From NCBI GenBank assembly GCA_016098155.1, contig JAAAJB010000043.1, positions 38,223 to 99,603 on the forward strand: a stretch of DNA of 61,381 nt, in the 5' to 3' direction. Source of the DNA: Actinomortierella ambigua (Eukaryota; Mortierellomycota; Mortierellomycetes; Mortierellales; Mortierellaceae). The notes beneath the pieces are model-generated. The model saw only the letters and a list, made by a program, of their open reading frames with translations. It was not told the origin of the DNA and made no database searches. The first letter of the stretch is position 1; each line of letters starts with the position of its first letter. Both the position numbers and the translations under genes were made by a program. Shown in pieces: positions 21,117 to 32,433 of this stretch.

Positions 21117-24100
21117 TGCTCAAGCACGAGAAGGGGGAGTGCGAAAAAAGGGTAGGAGAAAGGAAAATGAAAGCGCGAGAATCAAACTTGAAATGGAAGT
21201 CGGGTCAAGGTTGATCTCAAATTGAAATTCGTTCACCCAATGGGGAAAGGAAAGAGAAGGGGAGGAGCAAAGAACAAGCGAAAAAGACAAACAGTACGAT
21301 GTGGCGGAAGCCCTTGTATTTATGACTGCAGTGTGAAGAGGGGGGAGAGGAAAACTATACAAGTGAACGAGGGAAAGTTGGCCACAGAGCCACTGCCTGA
21401 CGAGGTGGGGGAAGGAGGAGGAGGGAGGGAGGGGTAAACAATCTCAAAAAATGCGAGCGGGATGTGAAGGATCTGATGGCTGGCGAGGGATTCTCACAGC
21501 AGTATCTCCTGTGATATCTCAAAGTCAAACCAAAATCTGATAGGAAGCGCAATTGAATGGCGCAGGTGATAAAAAACAGTGGCGGGGTGTAAGAATCCAA
21601 CACCATTTGAGCTGAAGAAGCTCTAGACCCATCACGAATGAAAAGCACTCACGCATAAAGCCAGAGACCAGCCTTATCTGATCCCCTCCCTCGTTGACCC
21701 CTTGCCCACCTCCCACCTCCACCCCCTTCCTCATCACCTCAATGCTCCTCAACAGCAACAGCAGCAACAACAGCACCCAAAAAAAAAGTGTCGCTTTTGC
21801 CCAACTCATTATTTGCTATTTCTTTCTACTGACAACACAACGACCCCTACCACTGCGCATATTGACCCTTCGAGATCCGGAATTGATTGCTCGCACCTTC
21901 CTTGCAAAACCCAGTCAGGTCCAGCGCATTGTAGTAAGGTCTGCACCTCTCAGGTTAACAGACGCGGGGCTTCTGAAAAAGGGAAGAGCCTCTCAATTGA
22001 AAAACACTTGTGGTCAGAGGGACATCCCGATTGGGCAAGGTGACTGGTGGTTAGGAGAGCCATTCTTGGACGGTGGAGAGGTGTGTACACAGTTTTTTAC
22101 AAACTCTATCTTCAGCTCACCTCCAAAGTAGACATTCTACACTGTCCATCTCCATCTCCTTGTGTACCTCCTTACATAGACATCTGGGCAACATGAAAAA
22201 AAAAGAAGTCGGGGAAGGGGGGAAAAGTGGTAGGTAGGTGGGCAGGCATGGGCTAGACTTTCATCCCCATTTTGGAAGATTGCAGCTCACGCTCCTTTCG
22301 CACAGACACCATTTGTGTCCAACCACTGTTTGTGTGGACGTTTGGTGTGTGAGGCTTTATGCTCGTGGTAGGGTCCTGGTAGCAATTCCATGTGCATGTG
22401 GAGCTCGGTAACTACTTGAGGTTGCTGCAGCCGTTATAAGACAATGCATCACGAGTATCCAGGACTCAACAGCATCAGACGGTTGCAGTTATCTGATGTT
22501 GTTTACACAACAGCTAACCATGGGGAACCTGCCTACTTCTTTTTTCTCTGAAACAGCGGTAACTCCAAAACATGCATCTGGCAAAGTATACAAGAGTCAT
22601 ATTTTTCACACCCCTGAACTACCCCCGGGTTCGCTGACAGTAGAGCACCCAACACCTTTAGGGTTTCACGCTTCATCCTCAGCATCTCATCTTGGGCTTT
22701 GAGCCATTTTTTTGTTTGGTTGTTGTACTTGGCGGTGTTGTTTCCACATGGCGAAATACAGTACAACGACAATTGGCTTACTAGCCTTATCTTCTAGACT
22801 GGGACTCGCAGTAGTAAAGATGAAATAGGTGAGGTGACAAAGCTTTTAAAAACAGTTGTGGTTAAATCACTCTTGGAGGTGCAGGAGCTCTGCAGGGGAT
22901 ATGGTGTGCAAGCAAGAGGATGTAGATGCCTCCTTGCTCATTTATTTTAGACTCGGAATGAGAGATCCACCTCATGGCCTGTGTGGACATGGTCTCTCAC
23001 AACGAGTCTGGGCCGCGATGTGTTTCTGCTTGAACCTGCTGTGGACGAACATTAGATAGTCTCATCTGATAGGAACCGGAAGCAGTGTAGTTGCTGGCTC
23101 GGGATCAGATATCAAAGACATCTTTTTTTTTTTATTTTTTTGAAGATACCTGGCTATAAACTCCGCCGTTTTCAACCGTGTGCGTCTTTATGTTGTGTAC
23201 TACTACTAGCTGTGGTGTTGTAGATGTCGTTATTGTCGTTGTCGTTGCTACTGCTTGACGACTTGAATGCCACAGTTCCCGAGTCCGCATCGCGCCATGA
23301 GCAGATGATACTCCGTCGTATGTACATACTAAACCATCTGCTGAGTACCCTTTGAGATGTGTCCTCTTACCGACGGCAACAAACAACTTGAATCGTCACG
23401 AAGCATCTTTTTTTTTCTTGTCCGATCAACAGATATTAGTACTACTACGAAGGAGTCACCAAAAGGGCGAATGATTGCAGCAGCATCAGATACGTCGTAT
23501 CTCACATTCGGTGTAGACTAGCATGAATTTTTTTTACAAGACTGCTGGACCTGAATGCTAGCCGTCGCCGAGTGGATCAAGCATTGCTCCAACAGGTTGA
23601 CGAGCTGAGGGCAGGGCCAATGATTTGGTGGCATGTAAAGTACTCTTTTCCGTTTTTTGGCTGCCCGCAGGGGTACATCTTTCCCCTTTTCTCTTTTGCT
23701 GTTGGGATGGGGTCACCTGTACTTTGAGTGGACTCAATATGGAAGTCGGAGCCTGGACATTAGAAGGAGGAGGGCGGGTTGTGTATCCTTTGTGGTCGAG
23801 CGTCGGTTAAACTTCTGGCCAAAAAGGAGTGGGTTGGGATAACTCAAAGATATTGACTCTAGTTCCTTCTCTGACTCCTCTTTCCCATCTGTCTCTCTTT
23901 CTACCCCGAATGCCCTCTTCCTTTTCTTCATGCCTACTACCACTTCCAATAAAAAGAGAGCCACCTTCCAACGTCCTCGTCTGTTTTGATTTTTCTTTCA
24001 GTCCGTCTCGCCTTGCCCCCCTTCTTTTTTCTTGTCAGAATCTCGCCAGACTATTTGAGCGGACATCCTCCCCTCCACTTCCTCATAATCTTCGTCCTCC

Positions 24101-24178
24101 TCCTCCTCTTCCTCTGACTTTGTCTTTTGTCTCTCTCTCTCCCCTCACCCAAAGTCGATCGTTCAACACTGTCCAGCC
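21117..24178. promoter_or_regulatory. Shared divergent promoter region of FET3 and FTR1
   Basis: About 3.06 kb lies between the two divergent start codons and contains no gene that I can support. It holds a CA/T-rich leader on the FTR1 side and purine-rich sequence next to FET3, as expected for two leaders facing apart. Six ATCWGATA motifs fall between 21535 and 23493, listed separately. Co-regulation of ferroxidase and permease from this region is an inference from the arrangement. Confidence 0.65.
21535..23493. promoter_or_regulatory. Cluster of ATCWGATA GATA-factor motifs (candidate iron-repressor sites)
   Basis: Six copies of ATC(A/T)GATA occur: 21535-21543 (ATCTGATAG, plus), 21674-21682 (ATCAGATAA, minus), 22489-22497 (ATCAGATAA, minus), 23064-23072 (ATCTGATAG, plus), 23104-23112 (ATCAGATAT, plus) and 23485-23493 (ATCAGATAC, plus). 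Two match in full the ATCWGATAA consensus known for the Fep1/Sre1/Urbs1/SREA family of iron-sensing GATA repressors. Plain GATAA elements are also near 21567 and 22788. Chance expectation for the 8-mer in 2 kb on both strands is about 0.1, so the cluster is not casual. Binding is not shown. Confidence 0.65.
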
Positions 24179-25506
24179 ATGTACATCTTCTCGGCGCCCA
24201 TCTTCTTTATTATGTTCCGTGAGACGACGGAAGCAGCCATCATTGTCTCGGTCCTGCTTTCGTTCCTCGCACAGGTCGTCGCTGATGATCCGGTCCTGTA
24301 CCGCAGGCTGAGGTGGCACGTCTGGCTTGGTGTCATCTTTGGTCTTGTCATCTCACTCATCATCGGTGGTGCAATCATTGGTATCTGGTACGTCGTTGGG
24401 TTTACTTTCGTCCGTCCCCCCAGTTTTCTCACAGTGAAGGGTTCCTGCTCCTGGCGCGCAAAGTGTACGCGCACTCTCTATGCTGTCCACATCTCTGATT
24501 CCAAATGGTTGTTCGCAAAAATAGGTACTCCCTCTCTAAGGATGTCTTCCAATCCCACGAGGAACTGTGGGAGGGTACGTTCGCTCTGATCGCCTCGGCC
24601 ATGATCACAGTTATGGGCTTGGCGATGCTCAAATCCCAGGACCTCCAGGAGAAGTGGCGTACCAAGCTCAGCAGCTCGATGGCTGCTTTGGAGGGTGAGA
24701 GTACTCTGGGCCGAAACGCGCGGAAGTACGGTCTCCTCATTTTGCCTCTTGTCACTGTTCTTCGTGAAGGTCTGGAGGCTGTTGTCTTCGTCGGTGGTGT
24801 AAGTTTAAAAATGAAATAGGTCCCCGCGTCACCGTGAACTGCGAGCGCGTCTCTTTTATTTTATTTTTATTTTTTTCGCTAGATCTTGCTTTCTAACGAC
24901 AGTTCTGTTCATGATCTTTGCAATTCTCTTCTGCACCACCAGGTCACTTTCCAAGAAGAGCCCCAGGCCATTCCTCTGGCAGCTATCTGTGGTATCTTGG
25001 CTGGAGCTCTCCTCGGCTTTGTCATCTACAAGACTGGTAACGCGCTGACTCTGCATCGCTTCTTTGTTGGTTCGACCTGCTTCCTTTTGGTCATTGCTGC
25101 CGGCCTCTTCGCAAAGGCTATCTTTGCCTATGAGATGGACAACTGGAACAAGTTGACAGGTGTCGACGCTGATGATGCTGGTTCATACGATCCTCGCGGC
25201 AATGTTTGGGCACTCAGCTGTTGCAACCCTAACGACCCCAACGCTGGTTTCTGGCAGTTTATGAACGCCATCTTCGGCTGGAACAATATCGCGTCAGTCG
25301 GCACTATCACCGGCTACTGCATGTACTGGGTTGTCGTCATCCTTGCTGTCTTCTTTATGCGATGGAAGCGCAACCGTGGTGCTCGCAATGCCCGCGAAAG
25401 CGGCGACAGCGAGAACATTGCAGTGGCTGATACTGATGTCAAGGGCATCAGAGAGGAGAAGGAGAAGCAGGCTCAGGGCGATGTGTTGACCCCCATTGAT
25501 GCCTAA
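24179..25506 (+). CDS. FTR1: Ftr1-type high-affinity iron permease
   Basis: Three exons, 24179-24387, 24525-24798 and 24943-25506, give 348 residues. The two REXXE iron-binding motifs are present: RETTE at residues 14-18 in the first helix and REGLE at 150-154 in the fourth. About seven hydrophobic segments follow (for example VWLGVIFGLVISLIIGGAII and the last, MYWVVVILAVFFM). The luminal loop WNKLTGVDADDAGSYDPRGN and the short charged C-terminal tail are typical of fungal Ftr1. The permease carries Fe3+ produced by Fet3 across the plasma membrane; both proteins are normally needed for each other's trafficking. The first exon joins in phase TG|G, producing IIGIWYSLSKD, which matches the family. 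Divergent pairing with FET3 supports joint regulation. Introns are 137 and 144 bp. Confidence 0.95.
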
Positions 25507-26359
25507 GATCTTCGAACACGCGGAAACCATATTTAAAATTTCAACTTTCATCTTGTTTTTCTTCCTGCTCTCGGTATATTCTGTACATTCCTCTTTCTTT
25601 CCCCGCATGAATCTCCCTGTATTTACCTTTACCGTGCTGCAATTCAGCGAGGTGTGTGAAGACGAAACAAAATAGCAAACTTCCTTCTCTCTCCCCCAGA
25701 GGGAGGTTTGGTTGGATAGTGCATCTCAACCTATATCAATTTCACTTGTCGATGGGGAAAGGCCGTAATAAAATCTCTTAAATATGATAAATGCTCCTGT
25801 GCACAAGGACAAGTCTCAATCATTGTGCAGCATGGTGTGGAAAATGCAGTGAGCGGGGATGGCCGGCTCTGTGTGTCTGTGTGCAGTGGCCAAATCGACA
25901 CAAAAGGAAAGTTGCGCCGATCGAATGGTCGTGTTGTGGGCAGAAAACATATTCTGCTATTATTTGTTTGCAGAATTTTTTTTTTGGGGGGGGGGAGAGG
26001 GTGAGAAAGAGGGGAAGCAAATGGTGGATGCAAAAATAACGGTAGCAGTGGCACACATCTCCTTGCATCATTTTGTCTGTCGGGTCCAAACTGTAAACAC
26101 AAATACGTGCAAAATACATACTCTTGTTCCTTTTCTTCCCTTTCGCTCCTTCCACCCCTCCTCCTTCCGGACGACTTTGCAACCTCACACCACTCTCTCA
26201 TTGACAAGGTCAACAGGAACAAACGGACGATAGGACGAGTCAAAGCAAGGACTTCAACATCTACGCCATCTATTCACATTCCTGTCCCCCCCCCCTTTTC
26301 GCAACCTTATACTCACCCACTCACACCGTATCGTATCACAGCACAACGCATACAATCTG
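25507..26359 (+). other. Intergenic region between FTR1 and the first monooxygenase
   Basis: This 850-bp gap contains the FTR1 3' flank and the leader of the next plus-strand gene, which is C/A-rich with a C9 run near 26287. No gene is supported here. Confidence 0.4.
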
Positions 26360-28871
26360 ATGGAGGAAGAGGAAACTATCAGGATTCTTATCTGCGGTGC
26401 AGGCGTCGCTGGCTTGGGAATGGGCATCATGCTGGACAAGCTGCCTGCCTCAAAAAAGATTGACTACCTCATCCTGGAGAAGACGTTGATACCGTCACCT
26501 CTGGGCAGTACCGTCTCCCTCGCCGCCAACTTGATCCCTTTACTCGGCGAAATGGGCGCTTGGGAGCGGATACGACACATCTGCAAACCCATGAGCCACT
26601 TTAGGGTGAAGAACAATGATGGTACTGACCTTGGCCCCATTGACTTTACGTACAATGGTTATATCGAAGAGTAAGGGTTTTTTTCCTCCCCCGGCCTTCT
26701 CTGTCTCTGTGTCTCTCTCCTTCTCTCTCTCCCTCACGCTCAATATACTCTCCGCTCATGCTCACGATGTTTTTGATTTTCCTTAGACGCCCACAAAGAG
26801 TTAACACCTGACTTTTTTTTTGTTTGTTTCAATATGAAAATAGTCGAGGCTATCATGGGATGGTGTGCGCTCGTCCAGACTTGTACAAGATTCTTCTTTC
26901 TATGGTTCCACCTGAGAAGATCCTCTTTGGGAAAAAGATATGCGGCACCGTCCAGGACGACTATGGAGTGTCATGCTTCTGTGAGGATGGGTCAGTGTAT
27001 CATGGCGACATCCTGGTAGGAGCGGACGGCGCGTATTCGACCGTGCGACACTCACTTTATCAGTCGTTGAGTGCTCATGGTAATTTTCCATGCAGCCGTG
27101 AAGACCGGTCGTCACTCAAGCTCGACAATGTGGTTGTGGTTGGCATCACACAATCACTCGACCCAGAACAATACCCATTTCTCAAAGAAGATGTCTGTCA
27201 GTTCAGAATTGTCCTCGGAAAGAATCAGCCATATTCGGTAAAGTTGATTGTTGTCCACAGCGTTGCTAGTGTGAGCGGAACAATAGCAGCAACAAAAATT
27301 GGCAAGCAATCATTTGGTCTAACAGCGCATATTTTTCAATGTCGTTCTTCTATTCCGCTTGGTAGATGTGGATGTGTCCCTTGTCCAATAACCGAATTGG
27401 ATGGAGCATTGGAGGCAGGACAAATGCAACCGATGACGAAGAGCTGTTTACTATCAGCCAGGACGAAGCTGTGCGAGTGTTCAATGAGCCGACAGACGAC
27501 TGGGTCGCTGCAGAGAAACATTCGATCGAGAGCATTTGTGAACGAATGAAGTTGAGGAAGAACCCATTTGGTTATGGAACATATGGTGACCTTGTGAGCG
27601 CAACACCACCGCATCTGATTTCCAAGGTCTACTTTGAGGAGCGTGGCTACAGGACCTGGTACGCTGGTAGAACGGTCCTTGTAGGCGATGGTGGGTGGCT
27701 TGATTGCAAGGTGTTGAGACTGAGAGGCCTGTGGTGCGTGGCGTATTTACATGACATTGTTGGCTAACTTTTTTTTTGTGTGTGTTTTAACTGTGGGGGG
27801 TTTCTTTCAGCTTGCCACAAGGTATGTGCTTAGAAACTGACCGCCGCCAAGTGTTAAGTCTTCAGTTGTATGAGTATACACTAATGTGACACACCTTTTT
27901 TTCCCACTCAACTATAGAGTGTGCCTTTTGGGGGGTAAGGTCAAATTGCCTGGATATGGATACGTACACATGAAATGTGTGGACAATATTTTGGGGTTTG
28001 AAGATACTTACGAAAGCCTGTGCTTTTTCTCGTTTTGACACTGTCACTACTACAGTCAAGGTAGGGCAAGAAATAGACTGCACTGACCATGTGCTCTGTA
28101 GTACATCTCGGTTAAAAACAGATGATTAACGCTATAGAATCACCCATATGCTATGACAAAACCATCATAGGAGTATCACAAGCCTTGTACGATGTCGCGA
28201 CGCTTGTCAACCTTCTGCATCAGTTACCTCCTGAGTTACCAACAGTTGATGACTTGGGTACTTTATTCCACTCATACTACGAGGAGCGGTATCCAGCAGC
28301 ACAGTTGGCGATTGCGGGTGCAACAGATTTCGCTCGATTATTCCAGGATCCGGAGGGTGTGGCGGAAGAGGATGGACAAATCCTCATGTTTAGCCGCGTT
28401 CCCCGATGGCTGCAGCAGTGGTCGATGGATCCAAAAGCAATGCAGACGCCAAGATTGCATTTCCTGGGATTGAACCGCCCGGTTGGCCCAATGGATTTCG
28501 TCCGGGGATCAAACACACTTACCACGCAAGCACCGGCTGCGATATCGATCCCAAGGCAGTCGGTTTCAAGACATCACAATCCACAGCATCCACAACAGCA
28601 ATATCAACATCAGCATCATCATCATACCCCCCACCAAAGCAATAGCGACCACCATGGCTCGTCTACTCCCCTCTCCACCTCGGCACCAGTGTTCTCCATT
28701 TATACCCCAGGCTCGGGCCCATTGTCGTACTTCCCAAAGCCTCGCTCATGGACTGTGTCATCTACGAGTTCCTCCGTATCTTCGGCGTCGTCCATCAGTT
28801 TTTCGGATCTGGACCGAGGCCTTGACCACCATGCACGGGGTCCAGCGGACTTTTTGAGTGCAATCGACTAA
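26360..28871 (+). CDS. Class-A FAD-dependent monooxygenase 1, with an unresolved phase break
   Basis: Exons 26360-26670, 26844-27237 and 27366-27690 join in phase and encode the flavoprotein hydroxylase core: the ADP-binding GAGVAGLGMG, the DG motif (ILVGADGAYSTVR) and the start of the GD motif (VLVGD). The GD motif is completed by an 11-nt exon, 27811-27821, giving GDACHK. A second small exon, 27918-27934, would encode SVPFGG. The last exon, 28171-28871, encodes ALYDVATLVNLLHQLP and a Ser/His/Gln-rich tail. The 17-nt exon ends in phase 2, whereas every usable acceptor of the last exon needs phase 1. The mismatch sits at a G6 run, so this may be a sequencing indel, a real frameshift or a mis-modelled exon. 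Such enzymes use NAD(P)H and O2 to hydroxylate small molecules; the substrate is unknown. Confidence 0.75.
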
Positions 28872-29960
28872 AAGGTTGTGCAACTATTATCATGCGAGAT
28901 GGAGGTGCAGCTGTGCCCTCCCCCCTCCTTTTCTCAGCCCCGCTTCCCTCTTTTCAATTGGTCTGAGGAAATACCATGGGGGCACCACATTAGCGCCTTT
29001 CCTCCCCAATACCCCACCATTTTCCATTCATGTTCACTCTCGTCATAGACATCATTTTACCTCTGCAAAAGGGAAACTTAACAGCTCAAATATACAATGA
29101 TCGCTGTTTTTTGAAGAGCCGACGTGAGAAGGAGAAGAGACAGGGCCGGCCAAAATGGAAGGAAGGGGCAACGCAAGAAAGTGTGGCCCTCCCCTAATTG
29201 CGCAAGTAAGATTGGATGCGGACTCTAGAATTTTGCTGCAAATCCGATGTGCTCTCAAAAACCAAGGTTGTTGCTAAAGAGGGACACTTGCAAATTGAAT
29301 TTGTCCGATCCGAACAGAGGGGTGGTCGGTGTTATTTTTTTTTTCTGGGCTGGCAAACAAAAGCTTTTATATCCTCATGGCACGGCAAGGTCAAGATGAG
29401 CGTGATACATGGCCAAACACATCGTCATCGACATTGTCAAGCTCACTCTTGGATGTAAATGTAGGCACTGTACTTCCTCACCGCTACATGGTGACGAAAT
29501 AAAAAAAAAAAAAAAAAAAAACAACTGCCGTCTCTCTCAAAGCTTTTGTCTTACACGCCTGTTCACTGCTATCGTGATTTGGCAAGGGAACAGGACGAGG
29601 ATGTTTCACTTGGTACATACATACAGTTCAGATGCAAGAGGCGAGAGATGGTTCCTGTACTTGGACTGAAGGGAGGGGGGCGCAGGTGGTGCCACTGACG
29701 CGAATCCTAAGCAAAGAGGGGGGTGGGAAAAGGTCTGGAACCTATCTGCATGTCTTTCGATCGTCCTTTCCAAAGTGGAGAAATATGCAATCATGGGAGC
29801 CATTTGGTCGCATGCAGGAGAGGACAAGGGTCTTTCCATAAGCACAGCATGAGTTGGAGCGCCAACGCCCCTTTGGGGCCGAAGTGAGAGAAAGGAGGAT
29901 CATGCATGTCAAGGGCAGCAAGAGCGACTTCGTTGGCAGCAAACCCGAGCTCGTGGCAGC

Positions 29961-30076
29961 GGCCAATGACTTGTTGCCCACGGCCAATGACTTGTTGCCC
30001 ACGGCCAATGCCAGTGACTTGTTGCCCACGGCGAATGCCAACGACTTGCTGCCCACGGCCAATGACTTGTTGCCCA
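29961..30076. repeat. Minisatellite of 21- and 27-bp units
   Basis: Five units start GGC(C/G)AATG and end TTG(T/C)TGCCCA; their lengths are 21, 21, 27, 27 and 21 bp, all multiples of three. On the plus strand they read as ANDLLPT with ANASDLLPT and ANANDLLPT variants, inside a 78-codon open frame (29854-30090). The minus strand is also open for 232 codons across it. No homologue or signal is recognised, so coding status is undecided. Confidence 0.8.
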
Positions 30077-30152
30077 ATAGCTTTTGTTGAGAACTCCTCA
30101 GCTTTCTTGTGATGATATTTTGGGCACATCCGTTCTTTCGTCGTGACCCCTT

Positions 30153-30174
30153 GAAAGAAAATTAATTTTCTTTC
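30153..30174. other. Perfect 22-bp palindrome
   Basis: The half-site GAAAGAAAATT is followed at once by its exact reverse complement, centred at 30163/30164. There is no loop. It could be a dimer-binding site or a cruciform-prone AT-rich sequence; nothing adjacent decides which. Confidence 0.9.
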
Positions 30175-32433
30175 CTTGTCACCAAAACATAACATTTGTG
30201 TGCACAAGCACTTTTCTGTGTGCCGTGACCCACAGACAGGCCGGTTATTCTCTTGCAAATCGCCTCGTTTTTTGCCTATCGCACTCCCCATCGCAAGAAG
30301 AGATCGTGTACGTTCTCTGGATGCGAGCGATCGAATCGAGCATGTCTGTCGCTTCGATGGTGGAAAGGTACTACGAATCGAGACAGGCTGCAGATGGCTT
30401 TTCTTCTTCTTCTTGGCACTGCTACACATATTATAGATGAAGGAGAGACATCCCCTCCAAGTAAAATGGATGGCATCCATACCTTCCATAGTACGTTTTA
30501 AACTATCCTTGGTCTGCAGACCCGGATACCCAGGTTCTGCAGGTGCACTGAAAGCAGGGAGGGGAGGAACCTTGTAGGCAGGTACGTACAGTACCTACAA
30601 ATACTGCCAAGGGGAAAACCCCATGGTGATCTGTATTTAGCTTTAGTGTATGTCTTGGACCATGCATGTTCCATTGCTCGGTTGAGTTCATAACTGACTA
30701 CCACGCTCTCACAGGGCAGGGCGCAAGTTGGCCGTTGTGTCACTCTTTCCCCTCCCTCCCTCCCCTCGCTCACCTCCATTCACCCCTGGTCTACCTTAGC
30801 CTGCCCGCCCACTCCCCACTGTCGTACCTTGCTGGGTTAGCCTTGGTCTGATCTCTTTAATTGCACCCCATCTGGCATCACTTGTGCGTACATCATTCAT
30901 TGGTGTCCCGGGCGGGCCATCAACCCTATTGTGCGACATGCAGGTCAAACTTGAAAGAAAGATGGAGCGCCGAGGGAAAAAAGGCAGCATGCGAGAGAGA
31001 GAAAGAGAAAGAAAGAGAGCGAGTGAGGGGAAATACGCGTCAAAGGTATACAGTTACGTGTTCGAATGTCGAGATGAGATGGGTGAATTATGGCGACCAG
31101 CAGCAGTGGTGGTCGAGGCAGGGGCATTGTAGCACTGTGGTTTAAGCTGGTAGAGCAGAGATACACTGTAGATATACGAGCTTCCCGAACCGCTTAAAAT
31201 ATTCTTGTTATTCGAGAGCAGTGTCTTGTGCGTATTCCGGAGAGGTGGGTGCCTGAATCGAGACACATGCGTAGGACCTACAAATACTGCACATGCCCGT
31301 GGCCCTTTTTTCGCGCCCCCCTTCTCGAACTTGGCCCTTTTTTTTTTCTCTCATTGTCTCTCTTTGTCTCTCTTTCTCCCCTCCCCCCCTCTCTCTCCCT
31401 TTTTCCCTTTCTCCTTCCTTCTCCATTAGCTTGTACGCACTCACTTGCATTCACACTTCTCATTCAGTTTCGCCATTCCTCGGGTCTGACTTGAGCATAC
31501 TGCCCCTCTCCTCCCTCCTCTTTCCCAATTCTTTGTCCAAGTATCGCAACGTCTGTAGAGCGCATCTTCTGTAAGTTGAACGACTTTTCTCTCTCTCTCT
31601 CTCTCATTTCCCGCTTTTGCGCTGGAGGGGTGGTCCAAATCAACCTGTTAGCAGGTCCAAGCGTGCAATCCTGCCATGTCGAACACCAATCCCCCCTCCT
31701 CTCCCCCTCCTCCATCTCCGCCACCGCCATCTCAAACGTTCATCATCACTCCGCTGTTTCTCCCTGCGCAACCCCTCCCTCCCCCGCTCGTCGCCTCCCC
31801 TCTCTTTGTTCCTGAACATGCATCAACCTTCCATCTCCTTCCGCTGTCTCGCCCTCTCCTATCCCACTTTCTTCGTTTCTCACGCCTTGTCTTGAAAAGA
31901 GTTCAAGAAAGGTGATCTCAAAAAGGCTTTGTGCGGCCTTTCAATCAAACCATAGCGAGCTACAAGCCCTGTTTTATGTGCCCAAGGCACAGTTCGGACG
32001 AACCGGACATCCGCTTCAACACACACACACCCTTTGTTGACTCAATTGCCGGTTGGCAAGAGATCGGGGCTTTCACTTTGTCTCACTCATCTCTCCCCGG
32101 CATGCCGCGCGTTATACCGCGTACACCCGAGAGACAATAGCAACACTCCACTCTCGCCTTCCTCCGCTCCACTCATCACTATCCTCTGTATTAATTGCAC
32201 ATCTCTCTCTCCTCTTCCTTGCCTCCTAAACCACGTCGCATTAAACAATACACACACTCTCTCTCTCTCTCCCTCCCTCTCCCCACCAACTCAAATTTCA
32301 CATGAATACACACTTTCAGCTATCACTAACTAGCCTTTGACGGCGCTGTCAACTCAACCCCACTTCCCTTCTCCTCATTCCAGGATTGAATTCCCTATAT
32401 TTTATTCCTGAAAAGTCCAGCACTGCGTGCGAT

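Larger units (their letters stand above)
28872..32433. other. 3.5-kb intergenic region between the two monooxygenase paralogues
   Basis: I see no convincing conserved gene here. It contains a poly-A run near 29501, a codon-periodic minisatellite (29961-30076), a perfect palindrome (30153-30174), purine-rich tracts near 31000 and long CT-rich stretches from 31330 that probably belong to the leader of the next gene. Open frames in it are low complexity or arise from the repeats. Confidence 0.45.

Noticed and set aside
21694..22131. 145-codon plus-strand frame in the FET3-FTR1 intergenic region
   Set aside because: No domain or conserved pattern; it overlaps likely promoter sequence and a homopolymer.
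31100..31200. tRNA-like stretch with GTGGTTTAAGCTGGTAGAG
   Set aside because: It resembles a D-arm by eye, but no acceptor-stem pairing or GTTCRA T-loop follows.
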